Shown here one piece after another: positions 48,249 through 56,566 of a stretch of DNA of 64,000 nt. The translations under genes were made by a program, and so were the position numbers. Each line of letters begins with the position of its first letter. Position 1 is the stretch's first letter. The DNA is taken from contig NZ_VJWL01000001.1 of the NCBI RefSeq assembly GCF_007096385.1, forward strand, positions 124,001-188,000, read 5' to 3'. Under the pieces are notes generated by a model, which ran no database searches, was not told where the DNA came from, and worked only from the letters and a program-made list of their open reading frames with translations. Origin of the DNA: Aliidiomarina halalkaliphila. GTDB lineage: Bacteria > Pseudomonadota > Gammaproteobacteria > Enterobacterales > Alteromonadaceae.

Positions 48249-48544
48249 GAACTGAGCCTCGAATGAGTCTAGCACTTCTTGTTTTGCGGCACTTTTTTGC
48301 GGCAGGTAATGCGCGGTGATATTCCGCAGCATCTCGCCAATACCGCGCCTTTTTTTACAGCGAAAATTTGACCATTTTTATGATCTATCGTTCCGTCCAT
48401 AAGTAACCTTAAATAGAGTGCTGTGCTCGTGTTCTGAATACTATATACCCAGTGAGTTATATTGGTTTTTATATAAGTTGTTATTTTTTTTAAATTTGCT
48501 ACGGTGAATTTGGCTTGAGGCCATAACTAAAAAAGGGAGTTTTT

Positions 48545-48991
48545 ATGAGATTAATCACATTTTTGTCTGGATTAGCGTTAGCCTTCGTATGTACTGTAGC
48601 ATCGGCCGAAATAAGCACCGGTGATATTGTCATTCAATCGGATGCAGGAACCATTCAGGAGCTAAGCGAAAATGGACTTATTTTGCCTGTAGCCGCTTCG
48701 CGATTTCAGGAACTGGGCTTTACAAGCTCGGATCGTGTGACGGTCGAAGTAAAGCGCAGTGCAGAAACATTAAGTGCTGAGTTGCAGCGCTATGCCGTAT
48801 TGAATGTTGATCCTAGCTCACCTCAGGAAGGGGATACGCGAACCTATCAGGGGGAACGTACTGAAGGGAGGTATATATATGAATATACAATTTCTTATAT
48901 TTACGTTGTTGACGAAAATAGCTTCGGGCAGTGGATTGTGCTTGAGCAAAGTAAACGACTGATTGGTACAATCACCGAAGATCCCCAATAA
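48545..48991 (+). CDS. Exported hypothetical protein
   Basis: A 148-residue protein with a signal peptide (about 1-21, ending ASA) and a beta-rich body; no family recognised. AAAGGGAG sits 5 bases before the ATG, a strong ribosome site. The 296-base region before it (48249-48544) is AT-rich and holds no gene; it probably contains the promoter, but no clear -35/-10 pair stands out. Confidence 0.72.
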   Translation: MRLITFLSGLALAFVCTVASAEISTGDIVIQSDAGTIQELSENGLILPVAASRFQELGFTSSDRVTVEVKRSAETLSAELQRYAVLNVDPSSPQEGDTRTYQGERTEGRYIYEYTISYIYVVDENSFGQWIVLEQSKRLIGTITEDPQ

Positions 48992-49013
48992 ATCGGAAAC
49001 ATAATCATATCCT

Positions 49014-49052
49014 CGGGCTTGAAGGTTATCTAAGTCGATTTCTTCGAGCCCG
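49014..49052. terminator. Hairpin between convergent genes
   Basis: CGGGCTTGAAG and CTTCGAGCCCG form an 11-bp stem with one G-U pair and a 17-base loop, between the stop codons of two convergent genes. There is no long T run on either side, so it may be a weak bidirectional terminator or an RNA-protecting hairpin. Confidence 0.5.
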
Positions 49053-49062
49053 ATAACATACA

Positions 49063-50466
49063 TTAAGATTGCTCATTGGAAACCACTTTATTACGTCCTA
49101 GCTCTTTCGCTCTGTACATGCGGTGATCGGCTACTTTGTATAAAGCGTCATAGTCGTCACCGTCGACCCCGAATTGAGAGACACCAAAGCTTACGGTGAG
49201 ATTGATCGTCCGGTCTTCAATAGTAAACAATTCGAACTCTATCATTTGCCGTAATCTCTCGGTCATAGTCACCGCATCATCTAGGGATGCATCGGGCAAT
49301 ATAATGGCGAACTCCTCACCACCGATACGGCCCAAGATATCGCTCGGACGTAAACTCTTTTTCACCAAGCCAACAAAGGCAATCAGAACCTGATCACCGA
49401 TAGTGTGACCATGTTGGTCGTTGATTTGCTTGAAGTGGTCAAGATCTAAAGTAACAAATGAAAGTGGTGCGCCGGAACGCTTGCTGCGTTCCATTTCGAT
49501 CTGCGCGCTATTCTCGAACCCGCGCCGATTTGCGCAGCTTGTTAGCGAGTCTGTGGCGGCAATAACCTCGAGCTCTTCATGGGCGTTTCGTAGTTTAAGC
49601 AAGGCATCGTCGGCGCGTTCCTTCTCTGCGCGGAGCTGCTCAAAGAGCTCGGCTTGGCTATATACTTTAGAGAAAGAGCCTGTGGTTAGAAATCCTTGGA
49701 TTACGCTGTAACTGAGCGCCATAAAACCGACGGCGAATATCGCATGGGCAAGCCACCATTGGTGATTCCATGCAGTTCCTAACATAAACGCGATTGAAGA
49801 TTGAGCAAAGAAAACAACCGAAATCGCGTATACCGTCATTAAAGGTGAGTTGATACGTCGCATGACGATGATCACCGCACAGCTCAACATAACGCCCATT
49901 GCAGCAAGCTCCATCAGCCAGCGCGAAGCTATTGCCCATGGGCTGAATGCTACAAGCGATACGATAATACTAATCACCACAAACACTGAAATTGCGGCCC
50001 ACCAAAAACTGTTAGGTTTCAGTTCTAACGCTGATTCGTCGTCGCGACCATAGGATAAGAGACCGATGAGTAAACATATTGCCATCACCAAACGCGATGC
50101 GGGTCCAAAGAGAATAAAGAGCATCATGTGGTCGTCTGACAGGCGAGTGAATACGCCATGCCAGCCATAGACGAGCGTGAAACCCAAGAAACCGAGAGTT
50201 AGCCAATAGAGAAAAGTTTCTTTGCTGCGCAGATAACAATGAAACGTGACATAGGCGATTAGGGCACCTTGTAACAGCGAAACTCCAATCGCCACTTCAT
50301 GGAAACCGTGATGTTCAAAGTGCAGTGTTGGGTCTTGGAAAAAGTGCACATACGCAATAGCGAATGCGGGAACGGCCGCTAAGGCGAGAAGTAGAAAGAC
50401 AGCGTAAGCCTTACTTAGGGAACGAACAAACCTTTCGGATTCCGGTGATCTAGAAAACCTCATCAT
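49063..50466 (-). CDS. Membrane diguanylate cyclase with N-terminal 7-8TM sensor
   Basis: A 467-residue protein. About eight hydrophobic segments (about 18-265) form a MASE-like sensor, followed by a short coiled coil (about 275-305). The GGDEF domain (about 305-465) has an intact GGEEF in GRIGGEEFAIIL and an RxxD inhibitory site (RPSD) five residues before it, so it should make c-di-GMP and be feedback-inhibited. Two adjacent ATGs at 50466 and 50463 are possible starts. Confidence 0.9.
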   Translation of the reverse strand: MMRFSRSPESERFVRSLSKAYAVFLLLALAAVPAFAIAYVHFFQDPTLHFEHHGFHEVAIGVSLLQGALIAYVTFHCYLRSKETFLYWLTLGFLGFTLVYGWHGVFTRLSDDHMMLFILFGPASRLVMAICLLIGLLSYGRDDESALELKPNSFWWAAISVFVVISIIVSLVAFSPWAIASRWLMELAAMGVMLSCAVIIVMRRINSPLMTVYAISVVFFAQSSIAFMLGTAWNHQWWLAHAIFAVGFMALSYSVIQGFLTTGSFSKVYSQAELFEQLRAEKERADDALLKLRNAHEELEVIAATDSLTSCANRRGFENSAQIEMERSKRSGAPLSFVTLDLDHFKQINDQHGHTIGDQVLIAFVGLVKKSLRPSDILGRIGGEEFAIILPDASLDDAVTMTERLRQMIEFELFTIEDRTINLTVSFGVSQFGVDGDDYDALYKVADHRMYRAKELGRNKVVSNEQS

Positions 50467-50823
50467 AATTCGTCTTATTCCTTAAGAAAGTCTGGATTGC
50501 CATTACTATGCAACTGCGAATGTTTTGGTTCATCAAGAATGACCTATAGACTCGGTATTAGCTAGTGTACGGGGCGATTAAAGGCAATTTATTTAGAAGC
50601 TTTAGGATTATTGTCGTTGTGCGATGAGGAGTCGGCATCGTTACCAAATTCGATAGCAAAGATAATTCCAAAGGGCGGGCCTACGGCTCGTAAGTTGTAA
50701 TGAAACAGAATATAAGAAGTTTCCGTAATTTTCGTACAGCACCTATAGTAGGAGAAGAATATATTCAAGTCGGGTACTTCTGCCGAACTTGAGTACTCAC
50801 TCACATTTACTGAGGTCACTTTG
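50467..50823. other. Intergenic region with no clear gene
   Basis: 357 bases between the divergent cyclase gene and a small membrane protein gene. Only a weak -10 (TATAGT at about 50743) before the plus-strand gene was seen. A minus-strand frame at 50589-50846 encodes a low-complexity peptide ending in Asp/Ser/Asn-rich sequence. It is judged spurious or a decayed remnant. Confidence 0.5.
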
Positions 50824-51225
50824 ATGAGCACAATCGTTGCATTCAATTTAATTGCACTTGCTGGACTGATAGTCGCACTTTCTTTATGGGGTGTTGTAAC
50901 GCCACGGGTGATTGTTACTTTTGTACGTTCCTTTATGCACCGGCCGATGGCGATCTGGGTGGCGATCGGAATACGGGTCTTGTTAGCACTCTTACTATGG
51001 TTGGCGGCACCGCTTTCCTATACGCCTACCTTGTTTATGCTGTTGGCGGCTATAGCACTGTTAGCAGCACTAGTGTTAGCGGTCGCGGGAAGCGATCGGG
51101 TGACTAAGATGATTGACCATATCTCTACCTGGCCTCAGCAGCGCATTCGATTGCTTTGTTTGTTCGGCGTGGTCTTTGGGTTATTCCTCATCTGGTCGCT
51201 ATCACCGGTATGGATAACACATTAA
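50824..51225 (+). CDS. Four-TM hypothetical membrane protein
   Basis: A 133-residue protein with hydrophobic segments at about 4-30, 44-60, 66-88 and 105-128. No family recognised. The ATG at 50824 follows GAGG with about 8 bases of spacing. It is followed 23 bases later by the NTR-like gene on the same strand. Confidence 0.7.
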   Translation: MSTIVAFNLIALAGLIVALSLWGVVTPRVIVTFVRSFMHRPMAIWVAIGIRVLLALLLWLAAPLSYTPTLFMLLAAIALLAALVLAVAGSDRVTKMIDHISTWPQQRIRLLCLFGVVFGLFLIWSLSPVWITH

Positions 51226-51248
51226 TAGTGGTTTGGTAGGGAGTGGTT

Positions 51249-51722
51249 ATGAATCGGTTGGTTCTTGTCGTTTTATTAATGCTGTATTTGGGAAAGGCGA
51301 TGGCCTGTTCTTGCGCATTTCATGAAGGAACACTCGAAGAAGCCGTGATGGATGCCTATCAAGGTGCTGTCGTCGTTGTTTTAGCCACCGCAGAACGTAT
51401 TGAAAGGCTGGAACCGCGGGAAGGTGATGCATGGAATCAGGAGTTAGGCGCGCACCGAAGAACCTACCACGACCGGCAGAAAACGCACTTTGTAACCAAG
51501 CAAACATGGAAAGGTGATCATGGTCCGACGTTTACAACGGATATCGTCACTGCTTGTTGTTTGTGCGGATACGTCTTCAGGGAAGGGCAAACATACCTGC
51601 TTTATTTATACGGACCAAATGAAGACGGATATTTTAGTACCAGTACATGTTCTCGCACCAAGATTGCGAGTGACGACATTGACAAGGAACTAGAAATTCT
51701 CGACCTAATTCATCAAAAGTAA
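51249..51722 (+). CDS. Secreted TIMP/NTR-like domain protein
   Basis: A 157-residue protein whose signal peptide (about 1-18, ending AMA) would release a mature N-terminus CSCAFHEG. That Cys-x-Cys start, an internal THFVTKQTWKGDHG strand, ACCLCGYVFREGQTYLLYL and STCSRTK near the end recall the netrin/TIMP OB-fold with disulfides. Bacterial relatives are mostly uncharacterised. A metalloprotease-inhibitor role would be speculation. The ATG at 51249 has GGGAG upstream. Confidence 0.68.
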   Translation: MNRLVLVVLLMLYLGKAMACSCAFHEGTLEEAVMDAYQGAVVVVLATAERIERLEPREGDAWNQELGAHRRTYHDRQKTHFVTKQTWKGDHGPTFTTDIVTACCLCGYVFREGQTYLLYLYGPNEDGYFSTSTCSRTKIASDDIDKELEILDLIHQK

Positions 51723-51784
51723 AAGGTGATTGGACACACGCCACGGCCAAAACAAATTTATGTCATCAGTGGATGTGAGGACAT

Positions 51785-52687
51785 ATGAAAAACGTAAGTG
51801 CGGTATTTGTAGCATCGACGGCGGTTTGTTGGGGTATCTCAGGTGGAATTGGCGCAATGCTGATGAATAACGGCTGGGATGCCTATGTGGTGTCCTGGTA
51901 TCGAGGCGCGGTTGGCCTGTTGTTTGTGTTGCTATGGTTGCTGTTGCGGCCAAAGAGAAACGGGTTGGCCAACGCCCGGCTCTGGTTCTGGTCGGTGATT
52001 GCAGGGATAGGTGTCGCCGGTAATTTTTCGTTTTACTTTCTGAGTATCAATGAGGGGAGCGTCGCGGTTGCGGCGACACTCATGTACAGCGCGCCGATAT
52101 TTGTGTATCTCGTTTCTTTTGCACTGAAGTTAGAGGTACCGACTTCTTTGAAGTGGGGAGCTATTGTGTTGGCAATGCTGGGCATCGTATTGCTTACACA
52201 GGTGTACGACATCGCAACGAGCGGATTAACCTTCATGGGTATAGGAGCAGGCTTACTGGCCGGCGTGTCATATGCTGTATTTATTTTTGGATTCAAATTT
52301 GCGGCGCCTCATGGCAGTCCGCAGGCTATTCTTTCTATCGCATTTGCTGTGCTCGTCGCACTTTTATTAATCCCTAGCAGTACCCATCAGGTGGCCGCTG
52401 CATGGGCATCAGACGACTGGCCGCTGTTTGTGCTATTAGGTGTACTTGGGGCGGGATTATCCTTTGTTTTATACATTATTGGGTTGAACTATACGTTGCC
52501 TGCAATAGCCTCAGTGATCGCTATGGTCGAGCCGGTAACCGCGTCGCTGTTTGGCGTATGGATTTTGGGAGAAGTGCTCAACGGCGTTCAGCTGATCGGT
52601 ATGGTAGTTATTCTCTTTACCGTCACTGCTTTGAGTGTCAGATCGGATACACATTTAACCCGGCGTGGGTTGCCCTATCGGAGCTGA
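51785..52687 (+). CDS. EamA/DMT-family permease
   Basis: Ten-TM inner-membrane transporter of 300 residues with two EamA repeats. STAVCWGISGGIGAMLMNNG begins the first, and VIAMVEPVTASLFGVWILGE is the classical second-repeat motif. The substrate is unknown. ATG at 51785, with GAGGACAT just upstream. Confidence 0.9.
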   Translation: MKNVSAVFVASTAVCWGISGGIGAMLMNNGWDAYVVSWYRGAVGLLFVLLWLLLRPKRNGLANARLWFWSVIAGIGVAGNFSFYFLSINEGSVAVAATLMYSAPIFVYLVSFALKLEVPTSLKWGAIVLAMLGIVLLTQVYDIATSGLTFMGIGAGLLAGVSYAVFIFGFKFAAPHGSPQAILSIAFAVLVALLLIPSSTHQVAAAWASDDWPLFVLLGVLGAGLSFVLYIIGLNYTLPAIASVIAMVEPVTASLFGVWILGEVLNGVQLIGMVVILFTVTALSVRSDTHLTRRGLPYRS

Positions 52688-52780
52688 ACAAAAAAGCTTG
52701 ACTTGCTGTGCAAAGCGCATGAAAACTAGAGGGAAAATCAAGCTTGCTCACAACACAATAAAAACAAGGAAGATTGAATA

Positions 52781-53242
52781 ATGAAAAGGTATTTAGGCAT
52801 GGCGCTGGCAGCATTGGTATTGGGTGGCTGCGCATCGACAACAACAGATAGTACTTATACAGATTTGTCGGTCACTCAAGGTGAATTAAAACAGGATAAA
52901 TGGAGCGACTTAAATCGATTCCCTCCACGTTATCCCGAGCAAGCCGTCATGCAGTCATCAGAGGGCTGCGCTACGGTGGAGTACGTGATCACCCCAGACA
53001 ATGAGCTACACGACGTGCGCGTAGTTACGGCAACCAACCGGCTATTTGGCACTTCTGCTACGAATGTGGTTCAGAATTGGAATTGGTCTGATTTACCGAG
53101 CGGGATTATTAGCGAACCGGTAAAAACACAAACGCGGTTCGAATTCTGTTTTAATACGTCCGATCAACTATGCACTGGAGTTGAGCCAGTTAACGCATGT
53201 CCCGGCGATGATGTAATCTATTCGCGAGGCACCCGAATGTAG
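52781..53242 (+). CDS. Lipoprotein with TonB C-terminal-like domain
   Basis: A 153-residue product with the lipobox LGGC (Cys about 17). The domain that follows has RFPPRYPEQAVMQSSEGCATVE-type sequence (split: PPRYPEQAV, EGCATVEYVITPDNEL), matching the TonB C-terminal fold. It lacks the TonB membrane segment and Pro-rich spacer, and no exbB or exbD is nearby. It may be a stand-alone TonB-domain lipoprotein. AAGGAAGA precedes the ATG. An 8-bp inverted repeat (AAGCTTGA/TCAAGCTT) lies upstream at 52694-52745. Confidence 0.78.
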   Translation: MKRYLGMALAALVLGGCASTTTDSTYTDLSVTQGELKQDKWSDLNRFPPRYPEQAVMQSSEGCATVEYVITPDNELHDVRVVTATNRLFGTSATNVVQNWNWSDLPSGIISEPVKTQTRFEFCFNTSDQLCTGVEPVNACPGDDVIYSRGTRM

Positions 53243-53307
53243 GTAGCGAGCGCCTATATAGTGGCCGTGAATAAATAGGATCTTAAAAAAATAATAAGGA
53301 GAAGAGC

Positions 53308-53526
53308 TTGGATATTAACGCGACCCAATACGGTATTTTTATATTGATAAGCGCATTGGTTATTTGCGTGGCTTCATACTATTTAGGACGTCGTAAAACA
53401 GAGACACCTAAACTTGCAGCTGGATTAGGATTCTTGTTAGGCCTCATCCCACTGCTCGGCATTATATATCTAGTCGTGCTCATGCTGAAAAAGGACATAA
53501 CCTCAGGATCAGCTGCAAAAGCTTAG
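53308..53526 (+). CDS. Small two-TM membrane protein
   Basis: A 72-residue protein with hydrophobic segments at about 8-26 and 38-60 joined by a basic loop, GRRKTETPK. It starts with TTG at 53308, well placed after AAGGAGAAG. The end overlaps the convergent merR-type gene by 4 bases. No family recognised with confidence. Confidence 0.65.
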   Translation: MDINATQYGIFILISALVICVASYYLGRRKTETPKLAAGLGFLLGLIPLLGIIYLVVLMLKKDITSGSAAKA

Positions 53527-53915
53527 TCCGTTGCAGGCGATACGAATGACGCAATAATCGGGCAGGGTTGCTCACGGCTGTGTTCGCACTCGTGAGCGAG
53601 CTTTTCTAATGCGACTCGCGCTGATTGTAGTTGTGTGATTTGCTCATCAATGGCGGTAAGACGTTTGATTGCCAGTTCTCGTGCCTGATGATGGTGTTGT
53701 GACGCATCCATGGTAAGCAGCTGTTTGATCTCCTTCAGGGTAAAGCCGGCTGCTTGCGCGCTTTTGATAAACAGTACGCGCTGCAGATGAGTGTCGTTAT
53801 ATCGGCGCACTTTTCCGGTGGGCTCTGGAACCTCTAATAGCCCTTTGCGTTGATAAAAACGCAGTGTTTCCACGCCAACGGATGCATTTACTGCTAGTTT
53901 TCCAATAGTGAACAT
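53523..53915 (-). CDS. MerR-family transcriptional regulator, mercury-MerR-like
   Basis: A 130-residue regulator. The winged HTH (1-70) contains VGVETLRFYQRKGLL and the body has KSAQAAGFTLKEIKQLL, both very close to mercury MerR. Cys110 and Cys118 match the two C-terminal metal cysteines of MerR (C117 and C126 in Tn501), also with a following CPIIAS. The dimerisation-helix cysteine (C82) is replaced in a His-rich SQHHHQ. The ATG at 53915 has AAGGA upstream. It is divergent from the glutaredoxin-MauE gene and shares its operator. Confidence 0.9.
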   Translation of the reverse strand: MFTIGKLAVNASVGVETLRFYQRKGLLEVPEPTGKVRRYNDTHLQRVLFIKSAQAAGFTLKEIKQLLTMDASQHHHQARELAIKRLTAIDEQITQLQSARVALEKLAHECEHSREQPCPIIASFVSPATD

Positions 53916-53924
53916 AAATTTTCC

Positions 53925-53955
53925 TTGACTCCGTACCATGGTACGGAGTTTATCC
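53925..53955 (+). promoter_or_regulatory. MerR-type promoter/operator
   Basis: TTGACT (53925-53930) and TTATCC (53950-53955) are separated by 19 bases, the overlong spacer that MerR proteins correct. A perfect 22-base palindrome (53928-53949, arms ACTCCGTACCA and its complement) fills the spacer. Its outer bases equal the mer operator arms CTCCGTAC. It lies between the divergent merR-type and glutaredoxin-MauE genes. Confidence 0.88.
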
Positions 53956-53990
53956 TTTTCTCTGATAGGTTCAACCTGAGGAGACAAATA

Positions 53991-54743
53991 ATGGCCACAA
54001 ACAAAAAACGCGCGGTGTTATACCGCATGATGACACCCAAACATCAATGCCCTTATGGTTTGAAAACACTGCATTTATTGCGGCAGTCGGGGTATGAGGT
54101 TGAGGATCGTCATCTCACGTCCCGTGAAGAGATTGACGCGTTCAAACAAAAGCATGATGTAAAAACAACGCCACAAGTATTTATCGAAGACCAACGCATC
54201 GGCGGCTATGAGGCAGTGCGCAAGCACTTGGGGAAACCGGTACGGGATCCCAATGCCACCAGTTACCGACCAGTCGCTGCATTATTTGCAATGACGGCAC
54301 TGAGTGCTCTGGCGTTAAATAAAGGCATATACGGAAGCTGGATTTCGATACAGGCCATTGAGTGGTTTATTGCCTTATCGATGGTGGTGCTGGCGCTGTT
54401 AAAACTTCAGAATGTCGAGACCTTCTCGACCATGTTTTTAAACTATGATGTATTGGCAAAACGCTGGGTGCCTTATGGCTATGTGTACCCTTACGCAGAA
54501 GGGCTAGCAGGTGTATTGATGGTTGGCGGACTACTAAACTGGCTATCGATTCCTTTAGCGCTCTTTATCGGTACTGTGGGCGCAGTGTCTGTATTTAAAG
54601 CGGTTTACATCGATAAGCGTGAACTGAAATGCGCCTGTGTCGGCGGTGCCAACAACGTACCTCTCGGATTTATTTCACTCACCGAAAACCTGATGATGGT
54701 CGGTATGGGCTTGTGGATGTGGTATGCCCATGGGTGGTTTTAA
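53991..54743 (+). CDS. Glutaredoxin-MauE/DoxX fusion membrane protein
   Basis: A 250-residue protein. Residues 1-85 are a glutaredoxin domain with a monothiol CPYG (Cys20), KTTPQVFIED and RIGGYE. Residues about 95-250 hold four membrane segments of MauE/DoxX type, with YVYPYAEGLAGVLMVGG and a CxC pair in LKCACVGGANN. It would move thiol or metal-related electrons at the inner membrane; the exact role is unknown. GAGGAG precedes the ATG at 53991. Its promoter is the MerR-type site, so induction by metal or oxidative stress is expected. Confidence 0.85.
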   Translation: MATNKKRAVLYRMMTPKHQCPYGLKTLHLLRQSGYEVEDRHLTSREEIDAFKQKHDVKTTPQVFIEDQRIGGYEAVRKHLGKPVRDPNATSYRPVAALFAMTALSALALNKGIYGSWISIQAIEWFIALSMVVLALLKLQNVETFSTMFLNYDVLAKRWVPYGYVYPYAEGLAGVLMVGGLLNWLSIPLALFIGTVGAVSVFKAVYIDKRELKCACVGGANNVPLGFISLTENLMMVGMGLWMWYAHGWF

Positions 54744-54757
54744 AGAGGAGACCTTGG

Positions 54758-55264
54758 GTGCGATTGATACTTCCATGTTTGGAATATGAGGGCTCTTATC
54801 GCGATTATATTACTGAGCTTGGGAATGAGGAACGCTACCCATTCCCGCTCGATTTTGATCATGCGGATTTTCCAGCCATGCTCGCCAAGCTTGAGCAATT
54901 TCGTATGGGCGTAGACCTGCCGCAGGGTTTTGTGCCCTCGACGACCTATTGGTTGGTGGATCAGCAAGAGATGATTGGTGTTGCGAACCTACGGCATTAT
55001 TTGAATGCCAGGATCGAGCGGGCCGGCGGACATATCGGTTTGGGTGTTCGACCGCGCGAGCGTGGCAAAGGATTAGGGGCCACCTTGCTGAGACTCACTT
55101 TGGAGCAAGCATGGGCACGGAGCATTCAACCTGTGCATGTGCATTGCTACAAACATAATCAGGCGTCTGCGCGCATGATTTTGGCCAACGGTGGAGTGCT
55201 TGATTCTGAAATTGAGGATGGGGGTGAAACCATTCAACGCTATATAATTAGCCCTTCGCGTTAG
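54758..55264 (+). CDS. GNAT-family N-acetyltransferase
   Basis: A 168-residue acyltransferase. The acetyl-CoA loop is in LGVRPRERGKGLGATLLRL and the C-terminal motif in HNQASARMILANGG. The GTG at 54758 is chosen because AAAGAGGAG lies 7 bases upstream; the frame continues upstream inside the previous gene but that part is not its own. It follows the glutaredoxin-MauE gene by 14 bases and may be cotranscribed. The substrate is unknown. Confidence 0.88.
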   Translation: MRLILPCLEYEGSYRDYITELGNEERYPFPLDFDHADFPAMLAKLEQFRMGVDLPQGFVPSTTYWLVDQQEMIGVANLRHYLNARIERAGGHIGLGVRPRERGKGLGATLLRLTLEQAWARSIQPVHVHCYKHNQASARMILANGGVLDSEIEDGGETIQRYIISPSR

Positions 55265-55340
55265 CAAAACGCGTGGCTTTTCGTATCGATTTAAGTATGA
55301 TGCGCGCTTTCTTTCATAAAGTGTGAAGTAAAGTTTAGGT

Positions 55341-55889
55341 ATGCAGTTAATTTCCCATTTGGTGCACAAATCCCTTGCTGAACATAACCTCATTTGTCCG
55401 CGCAGTGTGAATCACCTCCGAGTATTGGAGCGCCAAGCAGCGCGGGCTATTGTGCAACGTGATCAGAAACTTCTGATGATGTACACCGAGCGATATGACG
55501 ATTTTAGCTTTCCCGGTGGCGGTATTGATCCTGCAGAAGGCCCTAAAACCGCTCTTGTACGCGAACTGAGCGAAGAAACCGGTGCCCGCGAGATTGAGGT
55601 TCAGGAGGCGTTTGGCAAAGTGACCGAGTTTGTTCCTACCTGGAAGAAAGACTGGGACGTGATGTACCAAACTTCTTTTTGGTACTTCTGCGCTATCGCA
55701 CAGCAGCTCGGCAATAATCACTTAGAAGACTATGAACAAGCCAATGGCATGCACGCAATGTGGGTCACCCCAGACGAAGCGCTCCAGCATAACCGAAGGG
55801 TTATAGAGAAGAAGCCGAGTAGCATGGGGCTGAGTATCCATCGAGAAACCATAGTGCTTGAAAAGCTACGTGACACATTAATTGGCTAA
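55341..55889 (+). CDS. NUDIX hydrolase
   Basis: Nucleoside-diphosphate-linked hydrolase of 182 residues with a perfect Nudix box (GGIDPAE, then RELSEETGA) at about residues 55-77. SFPGGG leads into it. The substrate cannot be predicted; the family cleans up oxidised or surplus nucleotides. It stands alone between the GNAT and cold-shock genes. Confidence 0.9.
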   Translation: MQLISHLVHKSLAEHNLICPRSVNHLRVLERQAARAIVQRDQKLLMMYTERYDDFSFPGGGIDPAEGPKTALVRELSEETGAREIEVQEAFGKVTEFVPTWKKDWDVMYQTSFWYFCAIAQQLGNNHLEDYEQANGMHAMWVTPDEALQHNRRVIEKKPSSMGLSIHRETIVLEKLRDTLIG

Positions 55890-55917
55890 CATTAAATGGT
55901 CTTTTCGAAATGATGTG

Positions 55918-55945
55918 TTGACTTACTCTCAGAACAGCGTAGTCT
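55918..55945 (+). promoter_or_regulatory. Candidate promoter of the cold-shock gene
   Basis: TTGACT (55918-55923) and TAGTCT (55940-55945) with a 16-base spacer, followed by AGGCCGCG. The -35 is good and the -10 weak. It would give a leader of about 150 bases before the ATG at 56104, the long leader typical of cspA-type genes. Confidence 0.5.
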
Positions 55946-56054
55946 AGGCCGCGTTGGTTAGTAAATATTTTTTAGATCTGCACTTCGTTACATATTATTC
56001 GTAATTACGTACGTCCTGTCGCTTTAAAAGTTTGTTATTTTCTCTCCGAATTCC

Positions 56055-56072
56055 GCCTTAAAAATTTAAGGC
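56055..56072 (+). promoter_or_regulatory. Leader hairpin of the cold-shock mRNA
   Basis: GCCTTAAA and TTTAAGGC form a perfect 8-bp stem about 30 bases before the start codon. An AT-rich stem of this kind could melt or rearrange with temperature, as in cspA leaders; this is inference. Confidence 0.5.
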
Positions 56073-56103
56073 AAACTTATATTTAAATTTCAGGATATTA
56101 ATT

Positions 56104-56313
56104 ATGTCTAATACTGTAACTGGTACTGTAAAGTGGTTTAACGAAGCGAAAGGTTTTGGTTTTCTAGAGCAGCCAGGTGGCGCCGATGTGTTCGCACATT
56201 TCAGCGCAATTGCGAGCTCAGGATTCAAAACGCTTGCTGAAGGTCAACGTGTAGAATTTACCGTGACTCAGGGCGCTAAAGGCCCACAAGCTGAGAATAT
56301 CGTAGCTCTTTAA
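56104..56313 (+). CDS. Cold-shock protein (CspA family)
   Basis: A 69-residue single OB-fold RNA chaperone. RNP1 is in KGFGFLEQ and RNP2 in [10 protein letters not shown]; the N-terminus [14 protein letters not shown] is classical. It melts RNA structure in the cold. The [11 protein letters not shown] segment differs slightly from E. coli CspA (FITPDDGSKDVF). AGGA lies 10 bases before the ATG. It has its own terminator, so it is monocistronic. Confidence 0.96.
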   Translation: MSNTVTGTVKWFNEAKGFGFLEQPGGADVFAHFSAIASSGFKTLAEGQRVEFTVTQGAKGPQAENIVAL

Positions 56314-56380
56314 TGTTACGAGTGTGTAGTTTGCAACCACGCAAGTGATGCCAACTAAACACTAAAACATCAGAAAGCTC

Positions 56381-56410
56381 AAAAGCGCACCCATCGGGTG
56401 CGCTTTTTTT
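56381..56410 (+). terminator. Rho-independent terminator after the cold-shock gene
   Basis: AAAGCGCACCC and GGGTGCGCTTT form the stem with an ATC loop, followed by a T7 run. Confidence 0.93.
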
Positions 56411-56566
56411 ATGGGAATTTATACTTCAGCATTTCAATTACGCTCCGTCTTCGGCTTGCTCAATCATTAATTCCAAAAAATCGCTAATAGATCTATTCTG
56501 TATATCGCAACTAATTGTGATTCCTCTTTTAAATTACTTTGGCCGCTACAAGGTAGGGTCACGCTT

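Noticed and set aside
48818-49063. 81-codon minus-strand frame beyond the cyclase gene
   Set aside because: Overlaps a better plus-strand gene and the intergenic hairpin; no ribosome site.
50589-50846. 85-codon minus-strand frame in the 50.5-50.8 kb gap
   Set aside because: No ribosome site, low-complexity end, and it overlaps the start of a better plus-strand gene.
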